64,000 bases of DNA from Mycolicibacter heraklionensis (GTDB lineage Bacteria > Actinomycetota > Actinomycetes > Mycobacteriales > Mycobacteriaceae): contig NZ_LDPO01000015.1 of the NCBI RefSeq assembly GCF_001021505.1, positions 1-64,000 on the forward strand, given 5' to 3'. The notes under the pieces were generated by a model that was not told the origin of the DNA, searched no databases, and saw nothing but the letters and a program-made list of their open reading frames with translations. The number at the start of each line of letters is the position of its first letter. Within the stretch, counting starts at the first letter, position 1. Positions 26,118 through 35,650 of the stretch are shown here, one piece after another. Made by a program: the position numbers and the translations under genes.

Positions 26118-26411
26118 TCAGAAAAGCGACTGGATCGTCTGGTCGGTCGAAATGGCCCCTTCCAGCACGGAGCCGATGGTGGAACCGTGCTGACCGATGG
26201 TCTCGATCAGGCCCTGCAGGCCGGAGAGCATCTGGGCCTGGGCTTCGAAGAAACCGGTGGCACCGTGGCCGGCGAAGTACTCGGTCAGCATCTGGGTGAG
26301 CTGGTGAGCGTCCGCGTGGATCTGGTCCAGGGTGCCGGCGCTGCTGATCACACCGTGAGCGTGATCGCTGACGGCGCCGGGGTGGTAAGTAATGCCGTCA
26401 CTTGCGGCCAT
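26118..26411 (-). CDS. esxC: ESAT-6-like protein EsxC
   Basis: 97 aa (95 in M. tuberculosis). The sequence keeps most of EsxC, including ITYHPGAVSD, GHGATGFFEAQAQML and SGLQGLIETIGQHG. Like EsxC it has no W-x-G in the turn; the turn is GHGATGFF. It forms a helical-hairpin heterodimer with EsxD and is a core ESX-2 substrate. RBS and start ATG 26411 are clear. Confidence 0.97.
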   Translation of the reverse strand: MAASDGITYHPGAVSDHAHGVISSAGTLDQIHADAHQLTQMLTEYFAGHGATGFFEAQAQMLSGLQGLIETIGQHGSTIGSVLEGAISTDQTIQSLF

Positions 26412-26447
26412 GGGAATCGGTGTCCTTTCGAGTACGGAGATCGAGGG

Positions 26448-26765
26448 TTAGGCGGACTGTCCGCCGAACAGCGAGTGGAAGGCGTGCTCGGAGTGGGATT
26501 CGTGCGATTCCATCAGGGCAGCAGCCTGGTTCAGGCCCTCGGTCAGGCGGGTGCCGCCGATGAGGACTTTCTGCATGTCTTCGTGGATCTGCGCGGCGGT
26601 GGCGTAGGAGGCCTTCGACCCCGCGCCGTCCCAGGTCGCTGCGCTCAAGATGTTTTCGTGGTCGTGCAGGTACTGATTTGCGATCGCCTGGGCGTGTTCG
26701 ATGTGCTGCGACAACTTCGATGCGGTGTTCCGCATCAGTTCGGGCGTGACGACAATGGCTGCCAT
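26448..26765 (-). CDS. esxD: ESAT-6-like protein EsxD
   Basis: 105 aa (107 in M. tuberculosis). VTPELMRNTA opens the first helix, WDG is the W-x-G turn, and GGTRLTEGLNQAAALMESHE closely matches EsxD. It pairs with EsxC, whose gene lies 36 bp downstream. GAGGA precedes ATG 26765. Confidence 0.96.
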   Translation of the reverse strand: MAAIVVTPELMRNTASKLSQHIEHAQAIANQYLHDHENILSAATWDGAGSKASYATAAQIHEDMQKVLIGGTRLTEGLNQAAALMESHESHSEHAFHSLFGGQSA

Positions 26766-26880
26766 CGTTTCCTCCTCGGTTGTAGAACAACCCCCCCGGG
26801 TTCGGCGGGATGTAGCTGGCGGTAGTGTATTGGCTCCTTTCGGATGTGTCGATTCACCCTGTCTTCAGCAAACGCCCAGG

Positions 26881-28065
26881 TCACACCCGGTCGTCGACAA
26901 CTCGCACGGTGTTGGTCCGGTCGGAGGACCGGTCGCCTTGACCTTTTCCGCCCGCCCCGGCGCCGTGGGCGATCGGCATGCCGCCCATGCCGCCGGCGCT
27001 GGTCGTCGTCACCCGCTGAGACTCGACGGAGCCCAGCGCGCCACTGGGCCGCAACCCCACCGGACGGCCGCCGCCGGACTCGAATGCGCTCACCGGGCGG
27101 GTGAACGCCGACACCGGCGCGCCCGCTCCGCCGCCCCCGAAGCCGCCCGCGCCGGGTGCGGACGTCGCATTGGCCAGCATCGCCGTGGCCGGCACCCCGC
27201 CGGCTCCCGCCGGGTTGAGCGCGCCTCCCAGCATGCTCGGGTTCATGAACATGCCCATCAGCGACTGCATCGGGCTCATCATCGACTGCGGCATCTGCAT
27301 CAGCGACTGCGGCGCCTGCATCAGCGTCGAGCCGATCTGCTGGACCGGGCCCAGCATCGAACTCATCTGCCCGCTCATGCCCTGGGCGGCGTTGGCGCCC
27401 TGCCCGGCGGCATTCGTCGCCGACGACGTCCCGGTGTAGGCGGCCCGCATGGCACCACCGGCGGCGGCCTGGGACGCCGCTTCGCCGACGGCACTGGCCG
27501 CAGCCGCCGGGGCCGCTGGCGAGGCACCCATCCCGGCCACCGGGGCGGGCACCGTCAGGCTGGAGGTGAGCGCGGTCAGCGTCGCCCCGTAGGACGCGCC
27601 CACCGCGGCGTTGTTGGGCCAGAACAGGCCGTAGTACTCGTATTCGAGCGACGTGATGCGTGGCGTCAACGCCCCCAGCACCGACGGGTTGATCCCATAG
27701 TCGGTGGCGGTCTCGATCCGGTTCTCCTCGCACTCCTGGGTGGTGCGCATGCTGCCGTAGGCCAGCTGGTAGGCCTCGACCGCTGCCGCGACGATGGGCG
27801 CCTTAACGTCGACCCAGCCCGCCAGCCCATGCAGGGCCACGTTCAGCAGCGTTGCGTTGAGAACCGACCCCTCCGAACCGGCGCCGACCCATCCGATCGA
27901 GGTCAAAGCGGTGTTGATCGCCGAGGCGATTCCCGACGCGTGGTGGGCCACACCCAATGCCGTCCATGCCGCCCCGTTGGTCAGCATGGTCGTAACACCC
28001 GCGCCGGATTTGATCAACATGTCGTTGGTCTCCGGTGTGCGGGCGGCCCACCCCGGGTCGGCCAC
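26881..28065 (-). CDS. PPE69: PPE family protein PPE69
   Basis: 394 aa (399 in M. tuberculosis). The N-terminus is PGWAARTPE instead of Pro-Pro-Glu, as in PPE69 itself. The ~180-residue PPE domain contains HASGVASAINTA-like helix HHASGIASAINTA and WPNNAAVGASYG. The C-terminal region is Ala/Met/Gly-rich with FTRPVSAFESG-x2-RPVGLRPSGALG near the end and terminates VRVVDDRV. It is a predicted ESX-2 substrate pairing with PE36. Start GTG 28065, three bases after the PE36 stop. Confidence 0.93.
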   Translation of the reverse strand: MADPGWAARTPETNDMLIKSGAGVTTMLTNGAAWTALGVAHHASGIASAINTALTSIGWVGAGSEGSVLNATLLNVALHGLAGWVDVKAPIVAAAVEAYQLAYGSMRTTQECEENRIETATDYGINPSVLGALTPRITSLEYEYYGLFWPNNAAVGASYGATLTALTSSLTVPAPVAGMGASPAAPAAAASAVGEAASQAAAGGAMRAAYTGTSSATNAAGQGANAAQGMSGQMSSMLGPVQQIGSTLMQAPQSLMQMPQSMMSPMQSLMGMFMNPSMLGGALNPAGAGGVPATAMLANATSAPGAGGFGGGGAGAPVSAFTRPVSAFESGGGRPVGLRPSGALGSVESQRVTTTSAGGMGGMPIAHGAGAGGKGQGDRSSDRTNTVRVVDDRV

Positions 28066-28068
28066 CGA

Positions 28069-28371
28069 CTAGCCGCCGAGTGCGACGGTGGCGGCTCGCA
28101 GTGCCTCGGTGGCGCCGTACACACCCGAGGCGGTGGCCTGCGCGCCGGAGAACAGGCCGCGCTGCGCCGAATGCTCGGCGACGATGCCCAGGTATTCGCT
28201 GCCGGAGGCCAGCAGGGCGGCCTGGAACGCGATGGAGTCGGGGTCATTACCCATCGGCAGAACGCCTAGCAGTGCCGGGCTGGCCGAGGCGGCGGCCGCC
28301 TCCGTTTCGGCGGTGATCCCCGCTTCGACGCCCGAGGACGCCAGGACTGCTTCCGGTTCGACAGAGAACAT
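28069..28371 (-). CDS. PE36: PE family protein PE36
   Basis: 100 aa (77 in M. tuberculosis, so the PE domain is more complete here). MFSVEPEAVLASSGVEAGI is the PE start, and a helical hairpin follows. Near the C-terminus YGATE fits the Y-x3-D/E general ESX secretion motif. GGAGGAAAT precedes ATG 28371; the longer open frame upstream is rejected. It should form the PE/PPE dimer with the adjacent PPE69 product. Confidence 0.92.
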   Translation of the reverse strand: MFSVEPEAVLASSGVEAGITAETEAAAASASPALLGVLPMGNDPDSIAFQAALLASGSEYLGIVAEHSAQRGLFSGAQATASGVYGATEALRAATVALGG

Positions 28372-28483
28372 ATTTCCTCCCCTGTGCCTCATCAGGCTCA
28401 TCGCTGATATGCCGACGTTGGCAGGTCGGAGTCGATCGTAAACCGAATTCGGGTCCGCCGTCACTTCACGATGTAAATACCGG

Positions 28484-31400
28484 TTATTGCTGCTCGAAAT
28501 CGTGGATCATCGACGACGGCACTCCGACCAGGACACCTTCCACGTCGGAGTCGTTGACCAACAGGCCGCGGCCGGGGGGCAGCGCCTGCGCCCGCACCAT
28601 CCGGTTGACCTTGTTCTGCGGGTCGTTGTCCATGAACAAGGTGGGCACCTTGGCGGCGCGTTGCGTCTTGACCCAGGGGTCCATCTCCAGCTGGCCGAAG
28701 TTGGACGAGTTGCGCGTGGTGAACACGTGCAGGCCGATCTGGCGGCCCCGCTCCATCAGCTTCCACAGCGCCGCGCCCACCGGCGGCTTGGCCGGATGGA
28801 TCTGCGCCGGACGAAGATCCTGCACGTCGTCGATCAACACGAAATGACGTGGCCCCTCCCAGGGCTTCAGCGCTCGCAGCTCCTCCTGGCTCAGGCCCTT
28901 GGCCGGCAGCCGGGGCAGCAGAACCTGCTGCGCCAGCGTGGTCAGCACCTCGTCGATTTCGTCCTGGTCGTAGGCGTAGGCATTGACGTAGCCGGCGCCC
29001 TGCAGGTCACGCAGCGGCCCGGTCTTGGGGTCGATGATGGTGATCTGGGCTTCCTGCGGGCTGAACCGCGCCATCACCGCTTCGCCGATCGCGGCCAGGG
29101 TGGCGCTCTTGCCGCACAGGGCCCGCCCCAGAATCATCATCCCGGGGTGCTCGGACAGCATCAGCGGCACCGGCAGCAGATCGTGCTGCTCGCCGATCAT
29201 GAACGCGATCGACGGGGCGGTCTGGGCGGGCGGGCGCTGTGCCACGTCGTAGGCCAGGACCTCCGAGAGCGCGACCGCGGGCGGCAGCCGCTTGAGCGTG
29301 GCGTGCTTGGTCACGCCCGCGACCTCGGCGACCCGGGTCCCCAGTTCCCGGGTCCCGATCCGGGTGCCGTCGTCGGCGGCCAGCTCCGGCACCCCGATGA
29401 GCATCTCGTGCAGCGACTCGGTCAGACCGAAGCCGGGCCGGTTCACGGTGCGCTTGGCGGCGTCGCGGGCGTCCAGCGACGCCGTGCCCATCTCGTTTTC
29501 GCCCGGGTTCTGCAGTCGCAACTGGATGCGTACGTCGGAGTTCTGCAGCAACGTCTGGCGCTGGCCGTGGATCCAGCCCGAAGCGCTGGTCATCAGGTGC
29601 ACGCCGTACTCCGGGCCGACACCGCTGAGCGCGATGATCCGGTCCCCGAGCATGGTGTCGGCGGCATACAGGTCGGAGAAATCGTCGATGACCAGGAACA
29701 CGTCGCCGTAGGGGTCATTGGGATCGGTGCCCGCGAGGCTTTCACCACCGGAACCGAAGCGCCGCTCCCGGAACTCGTTGATGTCGATCTTGTCGCGGCG
29801 GAAGGTGTCCTGACGGGCGCTGATCAGCGCGGCCATGGTGGCGACGGTGCGCTCCACGCCCTCGCGGTCGGCCGGTGAGACGATGTCGGCCACGTGCGGC
29901 AGCGTCTCGGCATAACCCAGCGTGGCGCCGCCGACGCAGAAGAACGTCAGCCGCGCCGGGGTGTACATCAGCGCCGCCGAACACATCAGCGTCATCAGCG
30001 TCGTCGTCTTGCCACGGCTCTTGGCCCCGACCACCATGATGTTGCTGCGCAACACGTCGACGCAGTGAATCAGCTGCTGCGCGTCCTCGGGGATGTCCTT
30101 GACGGCCAGCGGCCACACCAGCCCGGGGTTGCGGCCGTAGTCGACGTCCCACGGCTTGCCCCGGTACCGCGCAACCAGGGCGTCGACCGGCTCGGAGATC
30201 TCCAACGGGGGCAGCCACGGCAGGTGCGGCGCCGTGCGGTCGGCGGCCATGAGCGACTCACGCAGCACGTCGACGATCTTCTTCTTCTTGAAGCCGTCGG
30301 CGTGCAGAAGGAACTCGTCGGGTTCGGCGTCGGTGGCCGACATGTCCTGCAGCGCTTGGGCGTCCGCCTCATCCAGCGGCTGGTACTGCCAGGTGTAGAG
30401 CCGCGGCTTGGTCAGGGTCATGTCGAGGGTCTTGCCCGTCGACGTCTTGCGCTTGGGGACGACGAACGGCGCCGACAGGTAGAAACAGCGGAAGGGCTCC
30501 AAGTCTCGCGGGCCGACCTTCAGCAGCCCGAAGCCGTTCTCTTTCGACGGCAGGTGATAGGCGGCGTCCGAGCCGATCACCTCGCGGCTGTCGTCACCGG
30601 ACTCGGCACGCAGGGCGACTCGGAAAGCGATGTTGGACTTGACCTTCTGCAACGACGACAGGTCCAGGCGTTGCCCGCCGAGCATGAAGAAGACGTTGGC
30701 GCCGCGGCCCTCCTGGCCGATGTGGATGATCAGGTCGATCCACTTGGGGTGGTTCTGGAACAGCTCCAGGTATTCGTCGATCACCACCAGCAGGATGGGC
30801 ACCGGCTCCAGGTCCCGGCCGGCCAGCCGGATTTCCTCGTAGTCGTTGGCGTCGCGCGCACCGACGGAGTTGAACAGTCGATAGCGCCGGGCGATCTCGC
30901 CGTCGATGGCCCGGCGCATCCGTTCGGCGAGGTGCCGCTCGTCCTTACCGAGGTTGGACAGGGCCGCCGACACGTGCGGGATGCCGAGGATGTCCTGGGC
31001 CGCGGACTCGAACTTCATGTCCACGAAGATCACGTTGAAGGTCTCCGGCGAGTGGGTCAGCGCTATGCCGTACACCAGGGACAGGAAGAACTCCGACTTG
31101 CCCGAGCCACTGGTGCCGATCACCACCGAGTGGAAACCGAAGCCGCCGAAGTCTTTTGCGCGCAGCACGACGTTCTGCAACTCGCCGTTGGGTTTGGCGC
31201 CGACCGGGATCTCCGCCCACCGCTCGTCGCCGCGGCTGCGCCGCTCGGCCCACAGCCGGTCGACGTTCAGCTCGCGCGCGTCGTCGATTCCCAGTGCGCG
31301 CAACAGTTCCAGCGCGCCACTGCCCGTGTCGGCGACGTCGACACTGGCCGTCGGGGACCAGCGCGCCATCGCCCGCGCGTAGCGGTAGGCACGCGGCACC

Positions 31401-32692
31401 GACAGTTGGTCGGCGTGGGCGAAGAATTTGCCGCCGGCGCGCAACATGGGCCGTGGTGACGTGCCGGTGCCGCGCCCGTCTCTGCGGTGGGCCGGGGCCG
31501 CGTCCTCAGCGAGGTTGTGCCGGGCCGGGTGGTCGATCACCTCGAAGACCTCGTCGCGCGCGAAGCCGACACCGGTGCCGAGCCGGGACGCCACCCGCAG
31601 CACCGTGATGCCTTCCTTGCCGACCCGCCCGATGACGCTTTCCCAGGCCTCCGGACTGCCGGTGTTGTCGTCGACGATCACCCAGTGCGGACCCAGATCA
31701 TGCCCGTCAGTGCCGGTCTCCAACGCCGATCCCATGGTGGTGGGACTCGGCGCCGACGGTGGCCGCCAGGCACCGCGCTTGCCTTTCATGTGCAGGTCGG
31801 CACCGAGCGTTGCCTCGAGTTCGGTGGGGCTCGTGAACACCAGGCGCCGCCACCCGCAGGCGTCGAACAGCTCGTCGTGCTGGTTGTGCGGAAGCCAGAC
31901 CATCCAGGACCACAGCTCGGGGTGCCGGGTCACCACCATCAACTTGACGTCAAGCGGATTGTGAAAAACCGCCAGCCCACTGAGCATCGAACGCAGCAGC
32001 GAGCGGACCCCGTCGAGATCCTCGCCGACGAAGCTGAATCCCGGGCGGGAGCGCAGGTTGACCACTTTCGCGATGTCGCGGATCTTGCGTTGTTCGAGGA
32101 TGAAGTCGCGCAACGCCTGGCCGGTGACCGGCTCCAGCTCCTCGTCGATGGGGATCTCCGGCCACTGCACCGACAACACCGAATCCGGGGCATGTTGAAC
32201 GCCGACACCCACCCGCACGTCCAGGAAGTCAGCGTCGGAGCGGCGACGCTCCCACATCTGCGGACCGCCGATGACTGCGCCCAGCCCCTGCGGGTTGGAG
32301 TGCACCAACTCCTGGGCATTGCGCTGGGCGCAGACCGCCTTCTGGATCTCGTCGCGCTCGCTGTCGAGGGAGCGCAGGTAGCTGCGCCGGTTCTTCTCCT
32401 GCTCGCCCCAGCTGATTTTGCGGGCCCGGCCGAACCGCCCGGAAAACATCAGCATGCCCAGGCCGGCCATGCCCACCATCGGGAACATTCCCGAGCCCAA
32501 GCTGCGCACTCCGGAGACGTAGAGCATGACGATGGTGCCGATCAGCGCGACGATCAGCGCCGGCATGCCGATCATCACCCAGAGGTTGCGCGGCTCGCGT
32601 TCGGGAAGGGCATCCGGTGCGCGGGGGGCGACCCGCACCGGCTTGGGCTCGGGGACCTGAAGACGGACCGGGACAAACGCTCGCTTGGACAT
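28484..32692 (-). CDS. eccC2: Type VII secretion motor ATPase EccC2
   Basis: 1402 aa (1396 in M. tuberculosis), a single-chain FtsK/SpoIIIE ATPase. Two TM helices lie at about residues 38-85, then the DUF domain and three ATPase domains with Walker A motifs GTSGSGKSE, GAKSRGKTTT and GRALCGKSAT, and Walker B-type sites VVIDEY, LVIDDF and VLIDDV. The motor recognises substrates through the last ATPase domain and drives export. The start ATG 32692 lies 3 bp after the eccB2 stop. Confidence 0.97.
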   Translation of the reverse strand: MSKRAFVPVRLQVPEPKPVRVAPRAPDALPEREPRNLWVMIGMPALIVALIGTIVMLYVSGVRSLGSGMFPMVGMAGLGMLMFSGRFGRARKISWGEQEKNRRSYLRSLDSERDEIQKAVCAQRNAQELVHSNPQGLGAVIGGPQMWERRRSDADFLDVRVGVGVQHAPDSVLSVQWPEIPIDEELEPVTGQALRDFILEQRKIRDIAKVVNLRSRPGFSFVGEDLDGVRSLLRSMLSGLAVFHNPLDVKLMVVTRHPELWSWMVWLPHNQHDELFDACGWRRLVFTSPTELEATLGADLHMKGKRGAWRPPSAPSPTTMGSALETGTDGHDLGPHWVIVDDNTGSPEAWESVIGRVGKEGITVLRVASRLGTGVGFARDEVFEVIDHPARHNLAEDAAPAHRRDGRGTGTSPRPMLRAGGKFFAHADQLSVPRAYRYARAMARWSPTASVDVADTGSGALELLRALGIDDARELNVDRLWAERRSRGDERWAEIPVGAKPNGELQNVVLRAKDFGGFGFHSVVIGTSGSGKSEFFLSLVYGIALTHSPETFNVIFVDMKFESAAQDILGIPHVSAALSNLGKDERHLAERMRRAIDGEIARRYRLFNSVGARDANDYEEIRLAGRDLEPVPILLVVIDEYLELFQNHPKWIDLIIHIGQEGRGANVFFMLGGQRLDLSSLQKVKSNIAFRVALRAESGDDSREVIGSDAAYHLPSKENGFGLLKVGPRDLEPFRCFYLSAPFVVPKRKTSTGKTLDMTLTKPRLYTWQYQPLDEADAQALQDMSATDAEPDEFLLHADGFKKKKIVDVLRESLMAADRTAPHLPWLPPLEISEPVDALVARYRGKPWDVDYGRNPGLVWPLAVKDIPEDAQQLIHCVDVLRSNIMVVGAKSRGKTTTLMTLMCSAALMYTPARLTFFCVGGATLGYAETLPHVADIVSPADREGVERTVATMAALISARQDTFRRDKIDINEFRERRFGSGGESLAGTDPNDPYGDVFLVIDDFSDLYAADTMLGDRIIALSGVGPEYGVHLMTSASGWIHGQRQTLLQNSDVRIQLRLQNPGENEMGTASLDARDAAKRTVNRPGFGLTESLHEMLIGVPELAADDGTRIGTRELGTRVAEVAGVTKHATLKRLPPAVALSEVLAYDVAQRPPAQTAPSIAFMIGEQHDLLPVPLMLSEHPGMMILGRALCGKSATLAAIGEAVMARFSPQEAQITIIDPKTGPLRDLQGAGYVNAYAYDQDEIDEVLTTLAQQVLLPRLPAKGLSQEELRALKPWEGPRHFVLIDDVQDLRPAQIHPAKPPVGAALWKLMERGRQIGLHVFTTRNSSNFGQLEMDPWVKTQRAAKVPTLFMDNDPQNKVNRMVRAQALPPGRGLLVNDSDVEGVLVGVPSSMIHDFEQQ

Positions 32693-32695
32693 GGT

Positions 32696-34186
32696 TCACT
32701 GCCCGCCCTGCTGGTTGTTGGGGACCACCGGCTGCACCGCGCCGGCCGACGCCACGGTGTCGCGCGCCAACAGCGCGGCATGCCGCGACAGTTCCGGACC
32801 GGTCGCGAAGGTGCGCAGCAGCGGCCACGGCGCCTGCTGCGCCGAGCCGGGATCCAGGCCGAGGCCCCGCAACGTCTCGCTCTCGGCGGCGATGCCGAAC
32901 CGGACCCCGTTGGGCGACACCCAGAACAGCGTCTCGCGGGTATCCGAGTCGAGCAGCTCACTGGTCGAGGTGACGAAGTTGGTTGCGCCCGGCAACACCA
33001 AAACCTGGTTGGCCACCACCGAGGTGGGGCTGCGGTCGTCGCGCACCAGCCGGACGATCCGGTTGTCCATCCCCGGCGATACCGGCAGGCCGCGCCCGCT
33101 GTACAGGGTGATCCGGGCCTGCCGGTCCCCGGAAGCCTTCTCCCAGCCCACGCACGTCGTCGGATCGGCGGCGGTGTCGACGAACTTGAGCCTGCTGTTC
33201 GGGTAGTACTCGACGGGAAGCGTGCCCACTTCCGGGATGTTGATCAGCTTGTCCGGGCTGACCACCAGCGGGGCGACCGACCCGAACGAGTTCGCGCTGC
33301 GGATCAAGTCGGCCACGAAGCTGGTGATCTTCTGGACCCCGTCGGGCAGCAGCACATAGAACTGTGAGCCGCCGCCGGCTGTCCGGGTCTCCAGCACCGC
33401 GCCCACCTGGGATCCGGGCACCCACTGCGACGGCGTGCCCGCCAGCGGGATCACCGGCACCCGCAGCGGCTCGGTGCTCGGCAGTGCGTCGAACAGGGCC
33501 CGTGACATCTCCACCGGGACGGTGGTGCCCGGGTCGATGCCCAGGCTCAGCGTGATCGCCCGATCGGCGGGGTCCACCTGGGACCGCTTGCCGCCCCAGA
33601 TGACATAGGTGGCGCCCTGGAAGCGAGTCAGCACCGCGGCGTCGGGGGCCAGCGGCGCGGCCCGGCCCACCGGGCTCAACGGCCCCGCGATCGAGGTCAC
33701 CACGGGTGGTTCGGCACGGCGCGGCGAGCCCGCGGTATCGCAGACCGCCCACGCCGAGGGGGCGCCGGTGTTGGCGACCAATGACGTCGGAGCGCCGGGT
33801 ATGCCGATCATGGGGCCGGTCGGGTACTTGGCGATCTCCGCGGGTTTGACCCAGGTGGGGACCTCGGCGTGGCCGACCGCAAGCCGAGCCGAGGTGATGT
33901 TCAGCGCCGGGTACAGCCGCCCGTCGATGCGTGCGTAGATCGCTCCGGAGTCGCGGTCGCCGACGATCGACGACGTCCGCACGATTCCGGCCGGACGCAA
34001 CACGTTCAGCAGCAGCATCCAGCCCATGCCGATGAAGATCAGCACGATGGAAAGCACGATCGCGGCGGTCTGCTTGCGGTCGTCGTGCTTCATCCGCACC
34101 GAGAACTTGGTGGTGGCGGCGCGCAGTCGTCGGTTGTAGAACAGGTGACCGGAGTTCTGGTCCCGGTTCGACAGACTCAGCGGCAT
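32696..34186 (-). CDS. eccB2: Type VII secretion component EccB2
   Basis: 496 aa (495 in M. tuberculosis). A short cytosolic N-terminus (basic, RRLRAATTKF) leads to one TM helix (about residues 42-62, AAIVLSIVLIFIGMGWMLLL) and a large periplasmic domain with repeated beta-rich units, Cys pairs (AWAVCD and TTCVGW) and a Pro-rich end. EccB multimerises in the periplasm above the pore. It is the first gene of the core operon; its upstream region is shared with the divergent DUF4226 gene at 34336. Confidence 0.95.
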   Translation of the reverse strand: MPLSLSNRDQNSGHLFYNRRLRAATTKFSVRMKHDDRKQTAAIVLSIVLIFIGMGWMLLLNVLRPAGIVRTSSIVGDRDSGAIYARIDGRLYPALNITSARLAVGHAEVPTWVKPAEIAKYPTGPMIGIPGAPTSLVANTGAPSAWAVCDTAGSPRRAEPPVVTSIAGPLSPVGRAAPLAPDAAVLTRFQGATYVIWGGKRSQVDPADRAITLSLGIDPGTTVPVEMSRALFDALPSTEPLRVPVIPLAGTPSQWVPGSQVGAVLETRTAGGGSQFYVLLPDGVQKITSFVADLIRSANSFGSVAPLVVSPDKLINIPEVGTLPVEYYPNSRLKFVDTAADPTTCVGWEKASGDRQARITLYSGRGLPVSPGMDNRIVRLVRDDRSPTSVVANQVLVLPGATNFVTSTSELLDSDTRETLFWVSPNGVRFGIAAESETLRGLGLDPGSAQQAPWPLLRTFATGPELSRHAALLARDTVASAGAVQPVVPNNQQGGQ

Positions 34187-34322
34187 GCTCTGCTACCCCT
34201 AACGACGCACGCTCGGCGATGCTGCGCCGCCCCCTGCGGCGACAAAGCGCACCGCGACGACATTACTGGCGTTGGCCAGCGGGAACCAGTCACTTGCGCA
34301 CACGCGATGAGGCGCACGCGCG

Positions 34323-34328
34323 TAGGTT
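34323..34328 (+). promoter_or_regulatory. -10 box TAGGTT upstream of the right-flank DUF4226 gene
   Basis: TAGGTT is followed by seven bases and ATG 34336, close to leaderless spacing. The region 34187-34335 separates this gene from the divergent eccB2 operon and should contain both promoters. Confidence 0.4.
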
Positions 34329-34335
34329 TTGCGCT

Positions 34336-34947
34336 ATGCCGGACCAGTTGGGCGCGTTCGCCGAGGCCGCCCGGGCACGAGAAGCGCAGCTGGCGCAGCG
34401 GTTGGCGACGTCGGTGGAGCTCGACCGGTCTTTTGAGGGCATCCTGCGTGGCGCTCACCAGCACAACCTGCAGTCGCGGGCGCGTCTGGACGCGCTGGAA
34501 GCCGAGATCCGCCAGGCCGCTGCCACCTGGCCGGGCATGGACACTCCGGTCGGCGCCCGTCAGTTCCAGGCGTACCTGGTCGGCAAGACCCGGGAGATCC
34601 ACAAGATCGTCGCCGATGCCTCCGCGGACAGTCGGCAACGGGCGGCGCAGGCGCAAGCGTTGACCGGGCGATATCCGGCTGGCGGCGCGAAACAAAAAGG
34701 CGGTCCTGATGATGGATCATCGACAAACGAATCACTTGACGACCTATACCAGGATTTGGCGGAATTGAGCGTAAAAATCTCCTCGCACAACGCTAGCCCT
34801 CCTAATCCCCAAAATTATGCCGCCGTGGCTGAATATAATGCGGAGGCCCAGGAATTATATGACGAGATTCTTGTCTTGTCCGCTAAGTTCCTAACCTACG
34901 GGGTAACGATGGACGTGCCGCCTCCGCCGGTTTTCACGACTAAATGA
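34336..34947 (+). CDS. DUF4226 domain protein with a divergent C-terminal tail
   Basis: 203 aa. Residues 1-115 are a DUF4226 domain homologous to that at 13193 (shared LDALEAEI, GARQFQAYLVGK). From about residue 118 the sequence changes: a Gly/Ser linker is followed by ~70 residues with lower GC coding, including NPQNYAAVAEYNAEAQELYDEI, and a Pro-rich end. AVAEYNAEA resembles a linker I associate with actinobacterial polymorphic toxins, so this may be a trafficking domain joined to a replaced or truncated effector tail. No toxin domain is recognisable. A lipoprotein gene follows after 36 bp. Confidence 0.7.
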   Translation: MPDQLGAFAEAARAREAQLAQRLATSVELDRSFEGILRGAHQHNLQSRARLDALEAEIRQAAATWPGMDTPVGARQFQAYLVGKTREIHKIVADASADSRQRAAQAQALTGRYPAGGAKQKGGPDDGSSTNESLDDLYQDLAELSVKISSHNASPPNPQNYAAVAEYNAEAQELYDEILVLSAKFLTYGVTMDVPPPPVFTTK

Positions 34948-34983
34948 CGATGCCTGATCCAGTTGTTTTTGGGAGGGACTAGC

Positions 34984-35613
34984 GTGGTTCGCAAGGACTT
35001 GTTCGCCCGCTTCAGGATCCTTGCTGGTGTGTGCTGTCTCGCCGTGACGCTGACCGCCTGCCATTCCGGTGGTGTTGGCGCGGCACCCGGCATCGATGCC
35101 GACGCGTTGATCGTTGGCCTGGATGATGTCCAGCGCATCACGGACCGCGGTGACCTCACTGCGCTGCCGGTGACGGACGCGCCCACTTCGTTTCCCGAGA
35201 ATTCGCGTACGCCGGAGCAGTGCCGTCCAGTGTTTGGCCAAGAGGACGCTTTTGGGCACAAGTGGTCACAGTTTCGTACCGTGACATACACGGCCGCTGG
35301 TGGAGAAATAAGCACCATATCTACCGTCGCGCAGGGGATCGGAATTTATCCTGATGATGGCGCGGCGAGAGCTGAATTCGACCGGCTCGTGTCTTCTTTC
35401 GAGGCCTGTGCGGCGCTACAGGCAAAGCTTTACGATTTCAGCCTGAACAAGCAGGATACGTCCACCGTTGCCCTGGTCTTCCCTGGAAATTCGCAGAGCG
35501 TCGTATACCGCATTGCATCGTCGGTGTTGATTGATGTCCTAGTCCAAGGGATTCCTCGGTCCGATCAGATCGCAGAAACTGTGACGCAAATGATTTCGGA
35601 ACGGGTCAGGTAA
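34984..35613 (+). CDS. Lipoprotein with PknH-like sensor domain
   Basis: 209 aa. A lipoprotein signal peptide (RILAGVCCLAVTLTAC) ends in a lipobox with Cys near residue 24. The mature part, with AGGEISTISTVAQGIGIYPDDGAARAEF-type strands and two further Cys (PEQC and FEAC), resembles the extracellular sensor domain of PknH found in mycobacterial lipoproteins. GTG 34984 has GGGAGG upstream. GC content is visibly lower than in the ESX genes. Its position right after a DUF4226 protein raises the possibility that it protects against or works with that protein. Confidence 0.75.
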   Translation: MVRKDLFARFRILAGVCCLAVTLTACHSGGVGAAPGIDADALIVGLDDVQRITDRGDLTALPVTDAPTSFPENSRTPEQCRPVFGQEDAFGHKWSQFRTVTYTAAGGEISTISTVAQGIGIYPDDGAARAEFDRLVSSFEACAALQAKLYDFSLNKQDTSTVALVFPGNSQSVVYRIASSVLIDVLVQGIPRSDQIAETVTQMISERVR

Positions 35614-35650
35614 CGCTTGGAATCGAGTTAGCGGCGATTCGAAAGTGCTG

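Noticed and set aside
28372..28464. 31-codon extension upstream of PE36
   Set aside because: PE homology begins at MFSVEPEAV and GGAGGAAAT lies just before that ATG.
28487..29878. Long plus-strand open frames opposite eccC2
   Set aside because: They mirror the eccC2 coding sequence and contain no recognisable domain; GC-rich genes commonly produce such frames.
34187..34335. Mobile element or attachment site between eccB2 and the DUF4226 gene
   Set aside because: No transposase, terminal repeats or tRNA end were found here.
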